This document shows, piece after piece, positions 12,228 through 22,270 of a stretch of 64,000 nt of DNA. This DNA comes from Tridacna crocea (lineage: Eukaryota > Mollusca > Bivalvia > Cardiida > Cardiidae): positions 64,569,277-64,633,276 of the forward strand of contig OX031056.1 in NCBI GenBank assembly GCA_943736015.1. The letters are read 5' to 3'. The number at the start of each line of letters is the position of its first letter. Position 1 is the first letter of the stretch. Under the pieces are notes generated by a model. The model searched no databases, was not told the origin of the DNA, and saw only the letters and a list, made by a program, of their open reading frames with translations. The translations under genes and the position numbers were made by a program.

Positions 12228-12455
12228 TTAATTTTTACCAAACAATCCCTGGTTTTTATGAGCCTTGAGAAAGGAACCTTTTAAAACACTCTGGTATAAG
12301 GAGAAAATGCTGATAACCAGCATTTTCTCCTTTTCCCACAATATTTTCTACCCTGCTGAAAACAAATTTCAGTTTTTGAGTCATGTGTATTTTGTTGTCT
12401 GCAAGTGCTTACAAATTGGACAAGTCTAAAATTATGTTGTTTGGTAAAGAGTTAA
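12228..12455 (+). mobile_element. piggyBac-like hairpin MITE
   Basis: TTAA at both ends, TTTTTACCAAACAATCCC left, GTTGTTTGGTAAAGAG right; hairpin 12290-12352 centred on GCTGATAACCAGC. Confidence 0.72.
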
Positions 12456-12990
12456 GGAAGCTGAGATGTCAATTTTATAAGTTTTTGTAAAATGAATCAA
12501 CGGCATTGGTTCACAATAACTGAGAAACCACATTTTCCTAGTGGAGAATCAGTTGTAAAAATAGTAGGTGAAAACTGAAAAATGAAGTTTTTGTCTTTCT
12601 TTAAGTGTAGACGAATTAAGGCACAGATGAATTACGCATCCTAAAATATTGAGAATATTGTTTTGTAAGTCTGCTATCCATTGGTAACGTTGCCACCAGG
12701 TTTAAAGGTGGGTATTTAGAATTTTTACATCTCACCAAATTAAAATATATCTATATGACTGAAATTCATATGAAAAAATAATACAAACCATCAATAATTA
12801 AGATTCAGAAAATTACAAGAAAACATTTTTTTTGATGGTATTCCCTTAAAAGGCTACGTAGCCTCTTAAGCTATCTTTAGATTTTGCGCCAAAAATCAAT
12901 AAAGCATTGTGGGAATGTCAAGTGATTGGCATGTGACTCATAACGCTTAAATTCCCTATCATAACAAACATGTAATAATCATTTTCCATA

Positions 12991-13036
12991 ATGTCTTCTT
13001 CGGACGCTATGTTTGAAGCTTCTTCTGTGTATTCCT
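12991..13036 (+). other. Alternative first exon candidate
   Basis: An ATG with the reading MSSSDAMFEASSVYS runs directly into a perfect donor T/GTAAGTAA at 13037. The phase-1 exit produces a stop with each candidate downstream exon at its standard acceptor, so it would make only a 15-residue peptide. It is recorded as a possible alternative leader. Confidence 0.2.
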
Positions 13037-13242
13037 GTAAGTAAATGAGCGAATTGACTATCTAAAAATAGAGTGTGTCTCCTGTTGGTGTCAACCTGGA
13101 CCGTAGTAAATCTCTAATTTATCAAGTTGTCGGACGGTTTTCGATTACTGGGGTTTATGAATGAAAAATAAAAGGCCTTGGGAGTATAAGGATGATTTTT
13201 TTGCACTTTTGTGAAATTTGTCCCAAAATCTGAAGGGTCACC

Positions 13243-13451
13243 TTGAACCCGTTCCCAAACAAGCCTTAAAAGTCTTTTGAATACACTGTGGGAAAAGGAG
13301 AAATTGCTCGTAACGAGCAATTATTCCTTTTCCCACGGTGTTTTCTACCCTTTTTGAGAACTTTCTGCCATTTTCTCAAAATCTAAAATTGTCGTCTGCA
13401 GACTCTTTCAGTTTGGAAAAGTCCAAAATTTGTCATTTGGGAAAGGTTTAA
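13243..13451 (+). mobile_element. piggyBac-like hairpin MITE, TTGCTCG core subfamily
   Basis: CCGTTCCCAAACAAGCC left and GTCATTTGGGAAAGGT-TTAA right. The hairpin centre is TTGCTCGTAACGAGCAA instead of GCTGGTTACCAGC, yet it is still fully self-complementary. Confidence 0.68.
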
Positions 13452-14502
13452 GTAAAACTCTGTTGTGCTGGGTAGTGCATTTGCGGAAAGCATGTCAAAC
13501 TCTGCAATCCTTATTTATTTACATTCATATGTGGTTTAAATTAATATTTGGCACACAAAAAATGGTATGCTACGATGGAAAGTAAAGTTTAAGGGAAGAT
13601 AACTGATTTTGCTATTGTAATTTTTCAAAAGCAAAATTCTTCACAACAACCAATCATTGTTGTTGTTCTTGTCAAGAGTCAGTAAAGTCAGTCTAAAACT
13701 GATTGAGTGGTATTCTACATCATTTTCAACATTATTTCTCTCATATTTCTCTCATATCAAGGGGACAACTTACAAATTCATGCATATCCTGGGTTTCATC
13801 AGTAATAGGCAAAGAATCTGTACAAAGCTACAGTTGTTTATTCCAGACTATTAATATAGGGGTGCATATTACTCTGATTCCACAAAAAGGTTCCAAAAGA
13901 CTCATCTCAAAGGTACATTCTTTGAAAGGCATCATTCATGTTACGATCCTAATCAAGATGAATTACTTTAAATAAAAAAAAAGCAAAAGAAATTTATTCA
14001 ACATGGAAATGTATGGGTTTACCAACAGCTTAGTTTTTTTCTGTAAACCAAAGAAATTTTCCAAAGAAGGCAGAAATTTATACTTATCAATGCAATAATG
14101 AGTCAAAAATTGTTGAAAACATCAATAAAACTTTAATACATATGGTTGAAAGCTATATAAATTCACTTACAACTGTTTTGCAGAAAATATTTCATGTAGT
14201 TTATCCCTTATTTTAAGGTGGAAAACTGTCTGAAGTGCAGTTACTACAGTTTTGCACGAAACTTTTTTCCATTTATTTTATTTTTCAGAATGTAAACTGT
14301 TGTATGCCACATTTTTTGTAAAATCATCTTTTTACACAATGTTTTCCAAAATTATGTTTTAATATCTTGAAAGTCATTAAAATTAACTTCTATTAAGATT
14401 GAATTTGTGATAATGATTTTTTCAAAGAAAGGAAATAGTTTTTTGTCCTTCCTGTAAAAATTTAAAAAATGCTGTTAAGACAGTGTTGCGTTTAGCCCTT
14501 GA

Positions 14503-14737
14503 TTTATCTTTTTACCACAAGAAGGAACTTTTCACTGGTCCAAATTGAAAGGATTTGCGGATGACTATTAATACCATATAGTACTCAAATGATGAAAATT
14601 TATTTGAGAGGGTTGAAAATATTACTGAAAAAAGGAGAAAATGCTGGTTACCAGCATTTAATCTTTTTCCTGCAATGTTTTCATAGGGCTTCTTCCTCTG
14701 AGTCTTTAAAATTCAGGGTTTTGTGGAAAAGGATTAT
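14503..14737 (-). mobile_element. piggyBac-like hairpin MITE, first of an abutting pair
   Basis: Left TTTTTACCACAAG and right TTTTGTGGAAAAGGATTA; hairpin around 14624-14682 centred on GCTGGTTACCAGC. The asymmetric flanks are reversed relative to the 12228 copy. Its last four bases (TTAT, 14734-14737) are also the first of the next copy. Confidence 0.6.
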
Positions 14738-14962
14738 CCCTTTACCCCATAAGGCATTTCTATGGTATCTTTATCTGACCCTAAATAACAACAAGGATGA
14801 AGCCGTTTCTTATGTGTATATGACACCTTTTGATAGCATAGAAAACATTGTGACGAAAAGTGAAATTGCTCATCATGAGCAATTTCATCTTTTGCCACAA
14901 TGTTTTCCAAAGGCTCCAACAAGCAATATGTAGAAATGAGTACCTATGTAGTAAAGGGTTAC
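14734..14962 (-). mobile_element. piggyBac-like hairpin MITE, second of an abutting pair
   Basis: TTAT-CCCTTTACCCCAT left and GTAAAGGG-TTAC right; hairpin 14840-14912 with centre TTGCTCATCATGAGCAA, a third core variant. Confidence 0.6.
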
Positions 14963-15102
14963 TTGTGCTTCACAGCCCAAGGGTCATTTAAGAAAAATGC
15001 AATATGCTTCTTCCACTATGCACATTGAATTTTAGAGTTGTGCATGGTACTTTGGAAAGATACCTATAACTAGGTGAACTAACTGACACATGAATGAAAT
15101 GC

Positions 15103-15295
15103 TTAACCCTTTACAGGTTATGAAAACATTATGGAAATAGGAGAAAATGCTGGTAATCAGCATGTCTCCCTTTTCACAGGGTATTTTCAACCCTTCCATA
15201 AATGAATTTCAATTGTTTAGCCACTCTTACTTTTTTGTCTACTACTGCTTTTAATTTATACAAGTCATTAACTCTGTTGTTTGGTTACAGCTTAC
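15103..15295 (+). mobile_element. piggyBac-like hairpin MITE, decayed right end
   Basis: TTAA-CCCTTTACAGG left; hairpin 15120-15186 centred on GCTGGTAATCAGC; right end GTTTGGTTACAGC-TTAC. Confidence 0.58.
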
Positions 15296-15467
15296 CTAAA
15301 TCTTTGATATAGATTATGTACGTTCATATCTAACATGCAATTTACATGAAGTATGTCCCAGTGCAAGGTCATATTGGTTTGTTACACATACTGACTGTGT
15401 AACAGACATATGATGGAAAGGCTTATGTCAGTAGTTATAACAATGGCTCTCTTGTCATTTATTGCAG

Positions 15468-15608
15468 GATGGGTTTGTGGGAGAGAATATCAGTGAAGTT
15501 CACCAGTAAATCTTCATCGCAAAGATAAAATGCCCTGCATAATCCAGCAAAGGATAATGATTTACAACAGCTACGAGCTCGTATTGAGACAATACAAAAA
15601 CATTCAAG
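15468..15608 (+). CDS. Exon 2 of small plus-strand gene (start codon candidate)
   Basis: Acceptor CATTTATTGCAG and donor TTCAAG/GTATTC bound a 141-nt exon. An ATG at 15530 with A at -3 opens a frame that ends in phase 1 and reads on into exon 3 at 16616. The joined product would be about 55 residues: MPCIIQQRIMIYNSYELVLR, a KNIQ/EKEPVPEEES junction, then CERYLLERVKKLLG. I do not recognise the protein; it is charged, with no signal peptide or membrane span. Two other frames of the exon also look peptide-like (DGFVGENISEVHQ; DNDLQQLRARIETIQKHSR), so the coding frame is uncertain and a frameshifted or non-coding transcript is possible. Confidence 0.4.
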
Positions 15609-16064
15609 GTATTCTGTAATTATTTAATTGATTTTTTTTTTGATACATGTACAAGCATAATTTGTCACATTTAATTTGTGTTATGTGACCAATTCTAAAC
15701 CTTTCGAGCATTACCTCCTTTTCAAAGGGGAAAAATAATGACATATTGGGATAGACTTATTAAAATTACTCTCTCTCTTTTGATATATATATATCACAAT
15801 ATAATATCATGATGAAATTTTTGTTACCATTTTTGTGGAGAATATAACAAAATTGCAAGAGTATTATCATTGCAGTCTCTTCACTTATCCCTATGTTTCT
15901 GAAAATCTCAGACCAGTAATACACTTGTCCATACAATATTAATTTTATACCCCACAAAACTAATGTTTTCGGGAGTATACTGGAATAAGCCTGTCCGTCC
16001 TTTTATCCATCTATGTACAAAACACTAGTAATTACCTGTAACTGTCAAAGCCCTGGCAGGGGTA

Positions 16065-16291
16065 TTAACACTTTACTACACAATCCCGACTTTTAACACC
16101 CCTTGAAAGAAGTCTTGAAAAACATTGTGGGAAAAGGAGAAAAGGCTGATAACCAGCATTTTCTCCTTTTCCCAAAATGTTTTCTTCCCTTCCTGAAACA
16201 AATTTCAATTTTTTGATAATATTCATTTTGTCGTCTGAAAATGCTTTCAATTTGGACCAGTGTAAAATTTTGTTGTTTGGTAAAGAGTTAG
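16065..16291 (+). mobile_element. piggyBac-like hairpin MITE, first of a shared-TTAA pair
   Basis: TTAA-CACTTTACTACACAATCCCG left; GTTGTTTGGTAAAGAG-TTAG right; hairpin about 16117-16182. The right TTAG is also the left end of the next copy. Confidence 0.68.
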
Positions 16292-16517
16292 CCCATTACC
16301 ACACAGTCCCTACTTTTGACACCCCTGAGAAAGAAGCCTTTAGAAAACACTGTGAGAAAAAGAGAAAATGCTGGTAACCATCATTTTCTCCTTTTCCCAC
16401 AATGTTTTCTACCCTTTAAAAAATAGAAATTCAAATTTTCAGTCACTTTTATTTTGTTGTCTGCAAATGCTTTCAATTTGGACCAGTCTAAAATATTGTC
16501 GTTCGGTAATGGGTTAA
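16288..16517 (+). mobile_element. piggyBac-like hairpin MITE, second of a shared-TTAA pair
   Basis: TTAG-CCCATTACCACACAGTCCCT left; GTCGTTCGGTAATGGG-TTAA right; hairpin 16342-16411 (GCTGGTAACCATC). The terminal CCCATTACC differs from the CCCTTTACC form of other copies at both ends together. Confidence 0.68.
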
Positions 16518-16615
16518 GTCACATTCAGTGACAGCTCTAGTTTTGAACGGTGATCCATCCATTTGATGAGGATAAATGCAATTTCAGTCTGTTTGGTAAA
16601 GAAATCTGTTTGCAG

Positions 16616-16688
16616 AAAAAGAGCCAGTTCCTGAGGAAGAATCCTGTGAGAGATACCTACTAGAGAGAGTTAAGAAACTCCTGGGAAG
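16616..16688 (+). CDS. Exon 3 of small plus-strand gene
   Basis: Acceptor GAAATCTGTTTGCAG and donor GGGAAG/GTGAAC bound 73 nt. Only one frame is open throughout: KEPVPEEESCERYLLERVKK then LLG, acidic then basic and likely helical. It requires phase 1 entry, which the 15530 ATG frame of exon 2 provides, and exits in phase 2. It sits between two hairpin MITEs (16288-16517 and 16891-17115). Confidence 0.45.
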
Positions 16689-16890
16689 GTGAACTTATAG
16701 GTGTGATTAATTGTTGATTGAATCAAATTTTTGGCTGCTTTCAGCATTGAATTTTGGTAGCTGTGATCTTGTAGAAATTCTGTTGAAAGCAGTTTCAAAC
16801 TCAATTCAAGATGGTATCAAAGAAACTGTCAGCAATAGACAAATTCACAACCAGATACATGTAAATCAATAAGACAAAAAAAAGCTTTCC

Positions 16891-17115
16891 TTAACCCTCG
16901 ACCAGTGCACACAATTCAGAATTTTATGATTCTGAGGAAGAAGCCTTTATAGTGGGAAAAGAAGAAAATGCTGGAAACCATCATTTTTTTTCTTTTTTCC
17001 ACAATGTTTTCTAGTCATTCAAAGAAAAATTCCATCCTTCCAGCCACACTTACATTGTTTATCCAAATGTTTTTGATTGGACAAGACTAGGGTCTGTCTT
17101 GTGGTAAAGAGTTAA
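16891..17115 (+). mobile_element. piggyBac-like hairpin MITE
   Basis: TTAA-CCCTCGACCAGTGCACACAA left; CTTGTGGTAAAGAG-TTAA right; hairpin about 16950-17013. It lies in the intron between exons 3 and 4 of the plus-strand unit. Confidence 0.62.
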
Positions 17116-17197
17116 GTACTTTTTGCTCTGGTGAGCTAAAAACTTGTATTTCTTGAGATACTATATTTACAAACGTCTCTTACTAATATACTTTCAG

Positions 17198-17350
17198 AGC
17201 TTTCTCCTGCTAGAAGAATGACACTAAAAAGGAACCGTGACTGCAAGGCAACTACACCTCACACGGACCACACGTTACAATTTTTGCAATATCATATATC
17301 ATTAGATATGAAGTCATTTATACATTTAATAAAAGAGAAATAGTGCTATA
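17198..17350 (+). CDS. Terminal exon 4 with stop and AATAAA
   Basis: The acceptor is ATATACTTTCAG at 17197. The phase-2 entry completes an Arg codon and reads AFSC then TAG at 17210-17212; the alternative acceptor two bases later reads SFLLLEE then TGA. A canonical AATAAA at 17328-17333 supports polyadenylation near 17350. The stop just inside the last exon and the signal downstream agree with the end of a small gene. Only the bases up to about 17212 would be coding. Confidence 0.38.
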
Positions 17351-17975
17351 GTGCTCTGCAAAGAAGTTCATGCAAATATTTAACGGTACTTTTCCAAAAT
17401 CAGGAATAGTTAAAAGGATATTTAATCCTAACCATGAAACACACTACATTAAAACAGCCTTGCAGCAGACTGCTTTTGAAAATATTTTGACCAAATATGC
17501 TTTTGTTCACAGTCAGCAATGACTATTTGCCACAATGTTTTCATCTCAATCTTTCAATTACTTTTCTCCATTTGCCTTAGATTTTATCTAGTGTTAAATG
17601 TAAATTTAGATTCCAAGACTTTGTTATATAAAAGAAAAGCAATATTCTTGTTTATATTTAGAACAAAAATCCTTAATGCCCCTTTCAGAGTGAAAGCAAT
17701 GTACATGTAGTAAAATTCAGTCACTGACATTGTCTTGGTAAAGAAATTCTGTTACCTACACGTCTTATTAGCTGCACAATATTAATAGTCACACGAAAAC
17801 GTTCACGGTGAGAAATTCATGTATAATTTCAGATTTTTAACAACTTTTCTAAAGCAGAAATTTGCTCTATCAAGGGACCCAAATAACATAAGAATAATAC
17901 AAAGGGTCATGTTACTGCAAATGTAATAAAGATAAATATCTACAAAATTTTCAAGACTTCTCACGTTTATTTCTT

Positions 17976-18186
17976 TTAATCTTTACCAACTGATAAAACT
18001 CTGGACTTCTTAAGATTAAAAGTATTTGCAGACGACCCATTGATTTTGGCTCACATTGTACAATTTAGCTATTAAAGGATAGAAACATTGTGTTGAACGG
18101 AGAAATTAGTGATCGTCTTTTCCCACAATGTTTCCTAAAGCATTCTTCTGTAAGGTTGTTGTCAGAATTTGTTAACATTTCTTTAA
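17976..18186 (-). mobile_element. piggyBac-like hairpin MITE, shares TTAA with next copy
   Basis: TTAA-TCTTTACCAACTG left; the right end is decayed up to TTAA at 18183-18186, which is also the left target site of the next copy. The central hairpin is shortened (GGAGAAATTAGTGATCGTC). Confidence 0.5.
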
Positions 18187-18411
18187 CCCATTACCAAACA
18201 ACAACATTTTAGACTTGTCCAAATTGAAAGCATTTGCAGATGACAAAATAAAAGTGACTGAAAATTTGAAATTTGTTTTGTGAAGGGTTGAAAACATTGT
18301 GGGAAAAGGAGAAAATGCTGGTTACCGGCATTTTCTCCTTTTCCCACAATGTTTTCTAAAGGCTTCTTTCTCAGGGGCGTCAGAAGTAGGGATTGTGTGG
18401 TAATGGGTTAA
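18183..18411 (-). mobile_element. piggyBac-like hairpin MITE, best-preserved copy
   Basis: TTAA-CCCATTACCAAACAACAAC left and GTGTGGTAATGGG-TTAA right. A near-perfect hairpin of about 66 bases lies at 18289-18355, centred on GCTGGTTACCGGC. CCC/GGG termini and TTAA target duplication are the signature of piggyBac-type elements. Confidence 0.75.
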
Positions 18412-18784
18412 AGTAAACTGTAAGCATCTTTTCTACTGGACGCTTAGACTATTTTGTTGAGAATACTTAGAATTGTTTGATAATTACAAATTAGCACCAT
18501 GGATCAACGTACAGTCTTGCAAATCTGAAGCTGCTGTCAGTGTACGCCCAAAATCAGTTAGTTGCAGTAATCAAATATCATAAAACAGGCTGGTATGTGA
18601 GTTCTAGCAAATTTGAAGTCTTTAAACTGTTTAAAGCTGTTGCTTGGCCTAAATTTTGATTCTCAACACATATTTTTATCATGTGGACTTTAATATTTAT
18701 GTGAGTGATTTTAAGATTAGAGCACTCTGGAAGTCAGGAATTATGCTTGCATAATACCATTTTATGGTTAGGTCATCTTGTATC

Positions 18785-19013
18785 TTAAACATTTACCACA
18801 CAATCCCTACTTTTGACGCCCCTGAGAAAGAAGCCTTTTGAAAACACTGTAGGAAAAGGAGAAAATGCTGGTAACCAGTATTTTCTCCTTTTCCCACAGT
18901 GTCTTCTACCCTTCCCAGAACAAGTTTTAATTTTTGAGTCGCCTTTATTTTGTCATCTGCAAATGCTTTCAATTTGAACCAGTCTAAAATTTTATCGTGT
19001 GGTAAAGAGTTAA
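18785..19013 (+). mobile_element. piggyBac-like hairpin MITE
   Basis: TTAA-ACATTTACCACACAATCCC left; CGTGTGGTAAAGAG-TTAA right; hairpin 18838-18905 centred on GCTGGTAACCAG(T). Confidence 0.7.
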
Positions 19014-19947
19014 ACGCTTGAAATAGATTACCTTTGGAAATTTAGTAAGGGTGAAAACGTCTAACACATTACCCAGCGGGCGACTCTCAGGACTATCAGT
19101 CCTTTGATCACCCATTACTACATGTTTATAACGACCCGAAAGGCACATTTTATGCAATAATACGGCATTTGAGTTTTTATTTTTTCTTTTAAATTGATCG
19201 TTATCATGCCATGTCAATATAACCCTGCGTCTCCAAAACTAATATTGACACTTCTAAACCGTGCCGATTTAGACGAGGCAGCACAATGAGTAGGATCACT
19301 TGAATTTTGCGTTGTCTGTCGCTTAGATATACAAATAATGGTTTTGAAAACCCTATGATACAAAAATGAAATGGTCCAGTGATCCAAATAAAACTGTCAA
19401 ATGTTTCAAATGCAGCGCTGAAAAGGTTGAATAGACACTTGTACATGTAGTTCAGAACATGTCGGCCTGACAGGACAGTAGGGCGGAGTTTCCACAATTC
19501 ACTGGCGCATGCGCTCTTCGCCTTAAACACTTAACGATTAAGTGGCGAACTCTTAAAGATTAATTGTTCAGAAAACCAGTTAAATAAATAAAACAAACGT
19601 TTTTTTTTTCAAAATATGGGGCCATTTGATTGATCGGAAAATGAGGTTAAACACTAAGTAATAGAAGTCAAAATTAAAGTATTTAACGACATAGTCTTTT
19701 TCCTCCCATATTACATCATTGCTAAAATAATCTGCCATATACAGAGTCCACTAATCACAAAGAAACGCCCTTTATTTCATGCTTTCCGGTAGGATATCGA
19801 GAAATAGCAGTGAAAATATTTTTTCGATCTAACACTGGTACCACCAGTGAAAATACCGATTTTCACGTTCTTGTTGCCTAGGTAAATTGCGCGTGCCTAA
19901 CAACCAGATGGGAAATATGACGTCATATACCTTACATTTCTCGCGCT

Positions 19948-21164
19948 TGACGTAACCCCCCGTTCACACATAGACGCCGCTTCTACTACGATCAAAGCGT
20001 GGCCGAAAACGTGGCCGATCGTGACAAATCGCAGGAGAAACGTAGTGGAGTCTTCATAAGCACAGTATGGTCGCGGTAGGGTCTTCATGATCGGGAAGCT
20101 CTACGCTCTTGCCACGCTTACTTTGAACATGCTCAAAACAAGCGTAGCGGGATCGAAGCCAACAAGAATCGGGGTAAAGTCGTAAAAAGAGCGTAGTAGA
20201 AGCGCCGTAATCGTACAAGCAGCGTGGAATCATCGGGGAGAGATCTTTATGATCGTAGTAAAAGCGCAGTAAAAGCGTAGTACACTCGGGAACATATCGA
20301 GTACGCTCCTACAACGCTCCCATTACGTTCTTACTACGTTCCCACTACGATCTCTCTACGTTCCTGACGATCCTACGGAGGCCTACCAAGACCTTACGCC
20401 GATCATACTACGACCTATCAGTCAGCAGTTTGTTTTTATAGCGCTGATATTTGACCAATCATCATCTGTCAACTATATACAAAGGGCGGCACTATACTTC
20501 ACGATCATTTGCAGTTGAGACTCCGAACTTTGCACATCTTGTTACAGTTGCAAAAAATTGAAAATGCTATGTAAACCACGTAGTAAAGGCCGTGAAAAAT
20601 CTGCAGTTGCAAGCTCTGTGATTCAAGACCTTGAAAATCTTGCAGCAGAAAATCCTGAGGCCGGAAAAGAGCATGGCGAGCCTTCGACCGTTTAAGATAG
20701 TGCTCTTCCTTCCACAGAAACTCCTCAGCCTGATGATCCCACTATTGTTTAGAAAGAAGTGAAAAATAATGTTTGAAACCCAAGATATATATACATCGTC
20801 GCCAAAATCGTACTAGAAACGTACCACAAGCGTGATATGATCGGCACCACCGTAGCGATATCGTCGTACAGTCTTTTAGGTCTGCGTAGTGTCGTAGTAT
20901 GATCTTGAATGTCGTAGCGGAAGCGTAGTATAAACGCAGTAAACGCGGCCACTGGTCGGCAACAGTCTGCGTAGCATCGAAGTAGAAGCGTGTCAGCAGC
21001 GCGTTGGACGTGGGAACATCCTAGTACGGTCGTAATGACGACCATAATTTGCCAAATTGCTCGATTTAGACGCCGATCGGCCCCGATCCAATACTTTTTC
21101 AGATCGTGGCTTGATCGGAATGATCGTCCTAAAGTCGCAGCTCTGTGTGAACGGGGGGTAACGT
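19948..21164. mobile_element. Non-autonomous TIR element with cryptic CGTAGTA repeats
   Basis: CCCCCCGTTCACACATAG at the left and CTCTGTGTGAACGGGGGG at the right are inverted termini, each flanked by TAA. A TWA target site would fit PIF/Harbinger, but assignment is tentative. Between them are two zones of cryptically repetitive sequence (19970-20430 and 20815-21110: AAGCGTAGTA, GATCGTAGTA, CTACGATC) around a unique centre that holds a TATA-like CTATATAC (20472) and a broken ORF at 20564. The TIRs are short relative to the 1.2 kb body. Confidence 0.6.
20564..20752 (+). pseudogene. Short ORF remnant inside the TIR element
   Basis: ATG opens MLCKPRSKGREKSAVASSVI and continues with QDLENLAAENPEAGKEHG to a TAA at 20693. 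The same frame then resumes with LPSTETPQPDDPTIV and TAG. The basic start and acidic tail look protein-like. I do not recognise it; it may be the first exon of the autonomous parent. Confidence 0.35.
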
Positions 21165-21260
21165 TGCTATGCGGGAGGTGTACGCCACGGGGAATAAGGG
21201 AAAAGAACTGTACTAAATTTTGATAAAGTTCCTCCCAGAAAGGGTTAAAAGCATAAAATA

Positions 21261-21735
21261 AATAGAACATTTGTTTTTTTCGGTGAAAGATCGAAATTTA
21301 TAATACACCTAGCAGTGAAATCCTGGAATTTCCCAGTGTAATAAATTTTGATATCATCACTAGTGACGTTATCAACTCTCACTTTCACCTCCTGCCGTAA
21401 TTTAGCAACTACTTTTTTTTCCGACTACATTTTTTTCGGCTTTTAAACGCAAAATTACAAATAATTATGTTAATAAGGTATATAATAAATAGAATAATCA
21501 ACTGGTTATTTTTGATATGAAAAATATCTCACTCGGACGCGTCGTAAGGCGTTAAAAAAACTCGTGCTGCGCACTCATTTTTTCAACGCCTAACAACGCA
21601 TCCTCGTGAGATATTTTTCATATAAAAAACAATCAGTTGATTATCCTCTATTTCATCTCGTGAACACCAATGGTGTCCACTCGATGAAATAAATTTCGAT
21701 CTTACACCGAAAAAAATGAATATCCTCTATTTCAC
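21261..21735. mobile_element. Nested inverted-repeat MITE
   Basis: Outer arms: TTTTTTTCGGTGAAAGATCG (21272) against the reverse complement of CGATCTTACACCGAAAAAAA (21697). Inner arms (21489-21566 and 21570-21647): ATGAAAAATATCTCACTCGG against CTCGTGAGATATTTTTCAT, with a short loop CTCGTGCTGCGCACT. Two palindromic elements appear to be nested. There is no ORF. Confidence 0.58.
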
Positions 21736-21857
21736 CCATATATGGAGCTGATTTGCTCATTGACAAGGAAACGTCAAAATTGCATCATCGCTAGAAAAAT
21801 GACGTAATTTCCACGTGAATATGGGGGATAAACAACTTGCACATGACCAAGTGATAT

Positions 21858-22080
21858 TTAAACCCTTTACCAAACAATCACTTGTTTTAACGACCCTGTG
21901 CAGGAAGGTTTTTGCAATTACTGTTGGAAAAGGAGGAAATCCTAGTTACCAGCAGTTTCTCCCTTCCCTTCAATGTTTTCTACCATGTCAAAAAACTTAT
22001 CTATTGTTTCACTTTCAAAATATGTCATCTGTAGATGCTTTCAATCTGAAATGGTCTAAAATTTGTCGGGAAAAAGTTAA
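21858..22080 (+). mobile_element. piggyBac-like hairpin MITE
   Basis: TTAA-ACCCTTTACCAAACAATC left; TTTGTCGGGAAAAAG-TTAA right; hairpin about 21918-21978, eroded (CCTAGTTACCAGCAG). Confidence 0.62.
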
Positions 22081-22148
22081 TGAACCTTCATTATCAGCAT
22101 CTTTTCCAGTTCACACATGACTATCGCAAGAGTTAAACATTGTCAAAT

Positions 22149-22250
22149 ATGGAAGTATTTAAGTTTGGCGATTTCGATTTTGACCAAGATTTTGAGGAAG
22201 TAAAGACTACTCAACTTCTTGAAAATTCTACTGATTTACTACAGCATTAG
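22149..22250 (+). CDS. Short acidic ORF, unknown
   Basis: A 33-residue frame starts MEVFKFGDFDFDQDFEEVKT and ends in LLQH. It resembles the acidic N-terminus of a transposon protein more than random sequence, but there is no homology I can name and no splice donor to extend it. It lies just outside the mariner end at 22271. Confidence 0.2.
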   Translation: MEVFKFGDFDFDQDFEEVKTTQLLENSTDLLQH

Positions 22251-22270
22251 TTTTTCTGTATATTTCAACA

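Larger units (their letters stand above)
11150..14502. mobile_element. Candidate 3.35 kb TIR element
   Basis: GGGCTCAACGCAACAC at 11150-11165 and GTGTTGCGTTTAGCCC at 14484-14499 are inverted with one or two mismatches. Internal copies of TGCAACACTGTAG / CTACAGTGTTGCA-like words occur near 11318-11352. No transposase was found. The pairing across 3.3 kb could be chance or two separate small elements. Confidence 0.3.

Noticed and set aside
20749..21270. 173-codon minus-strand open frame
   Set aside because: It lies on the cryptic CGTAGTA repeats and one TIR of the 19948 element; the long frame follows from skewed composition. No domain is visible.
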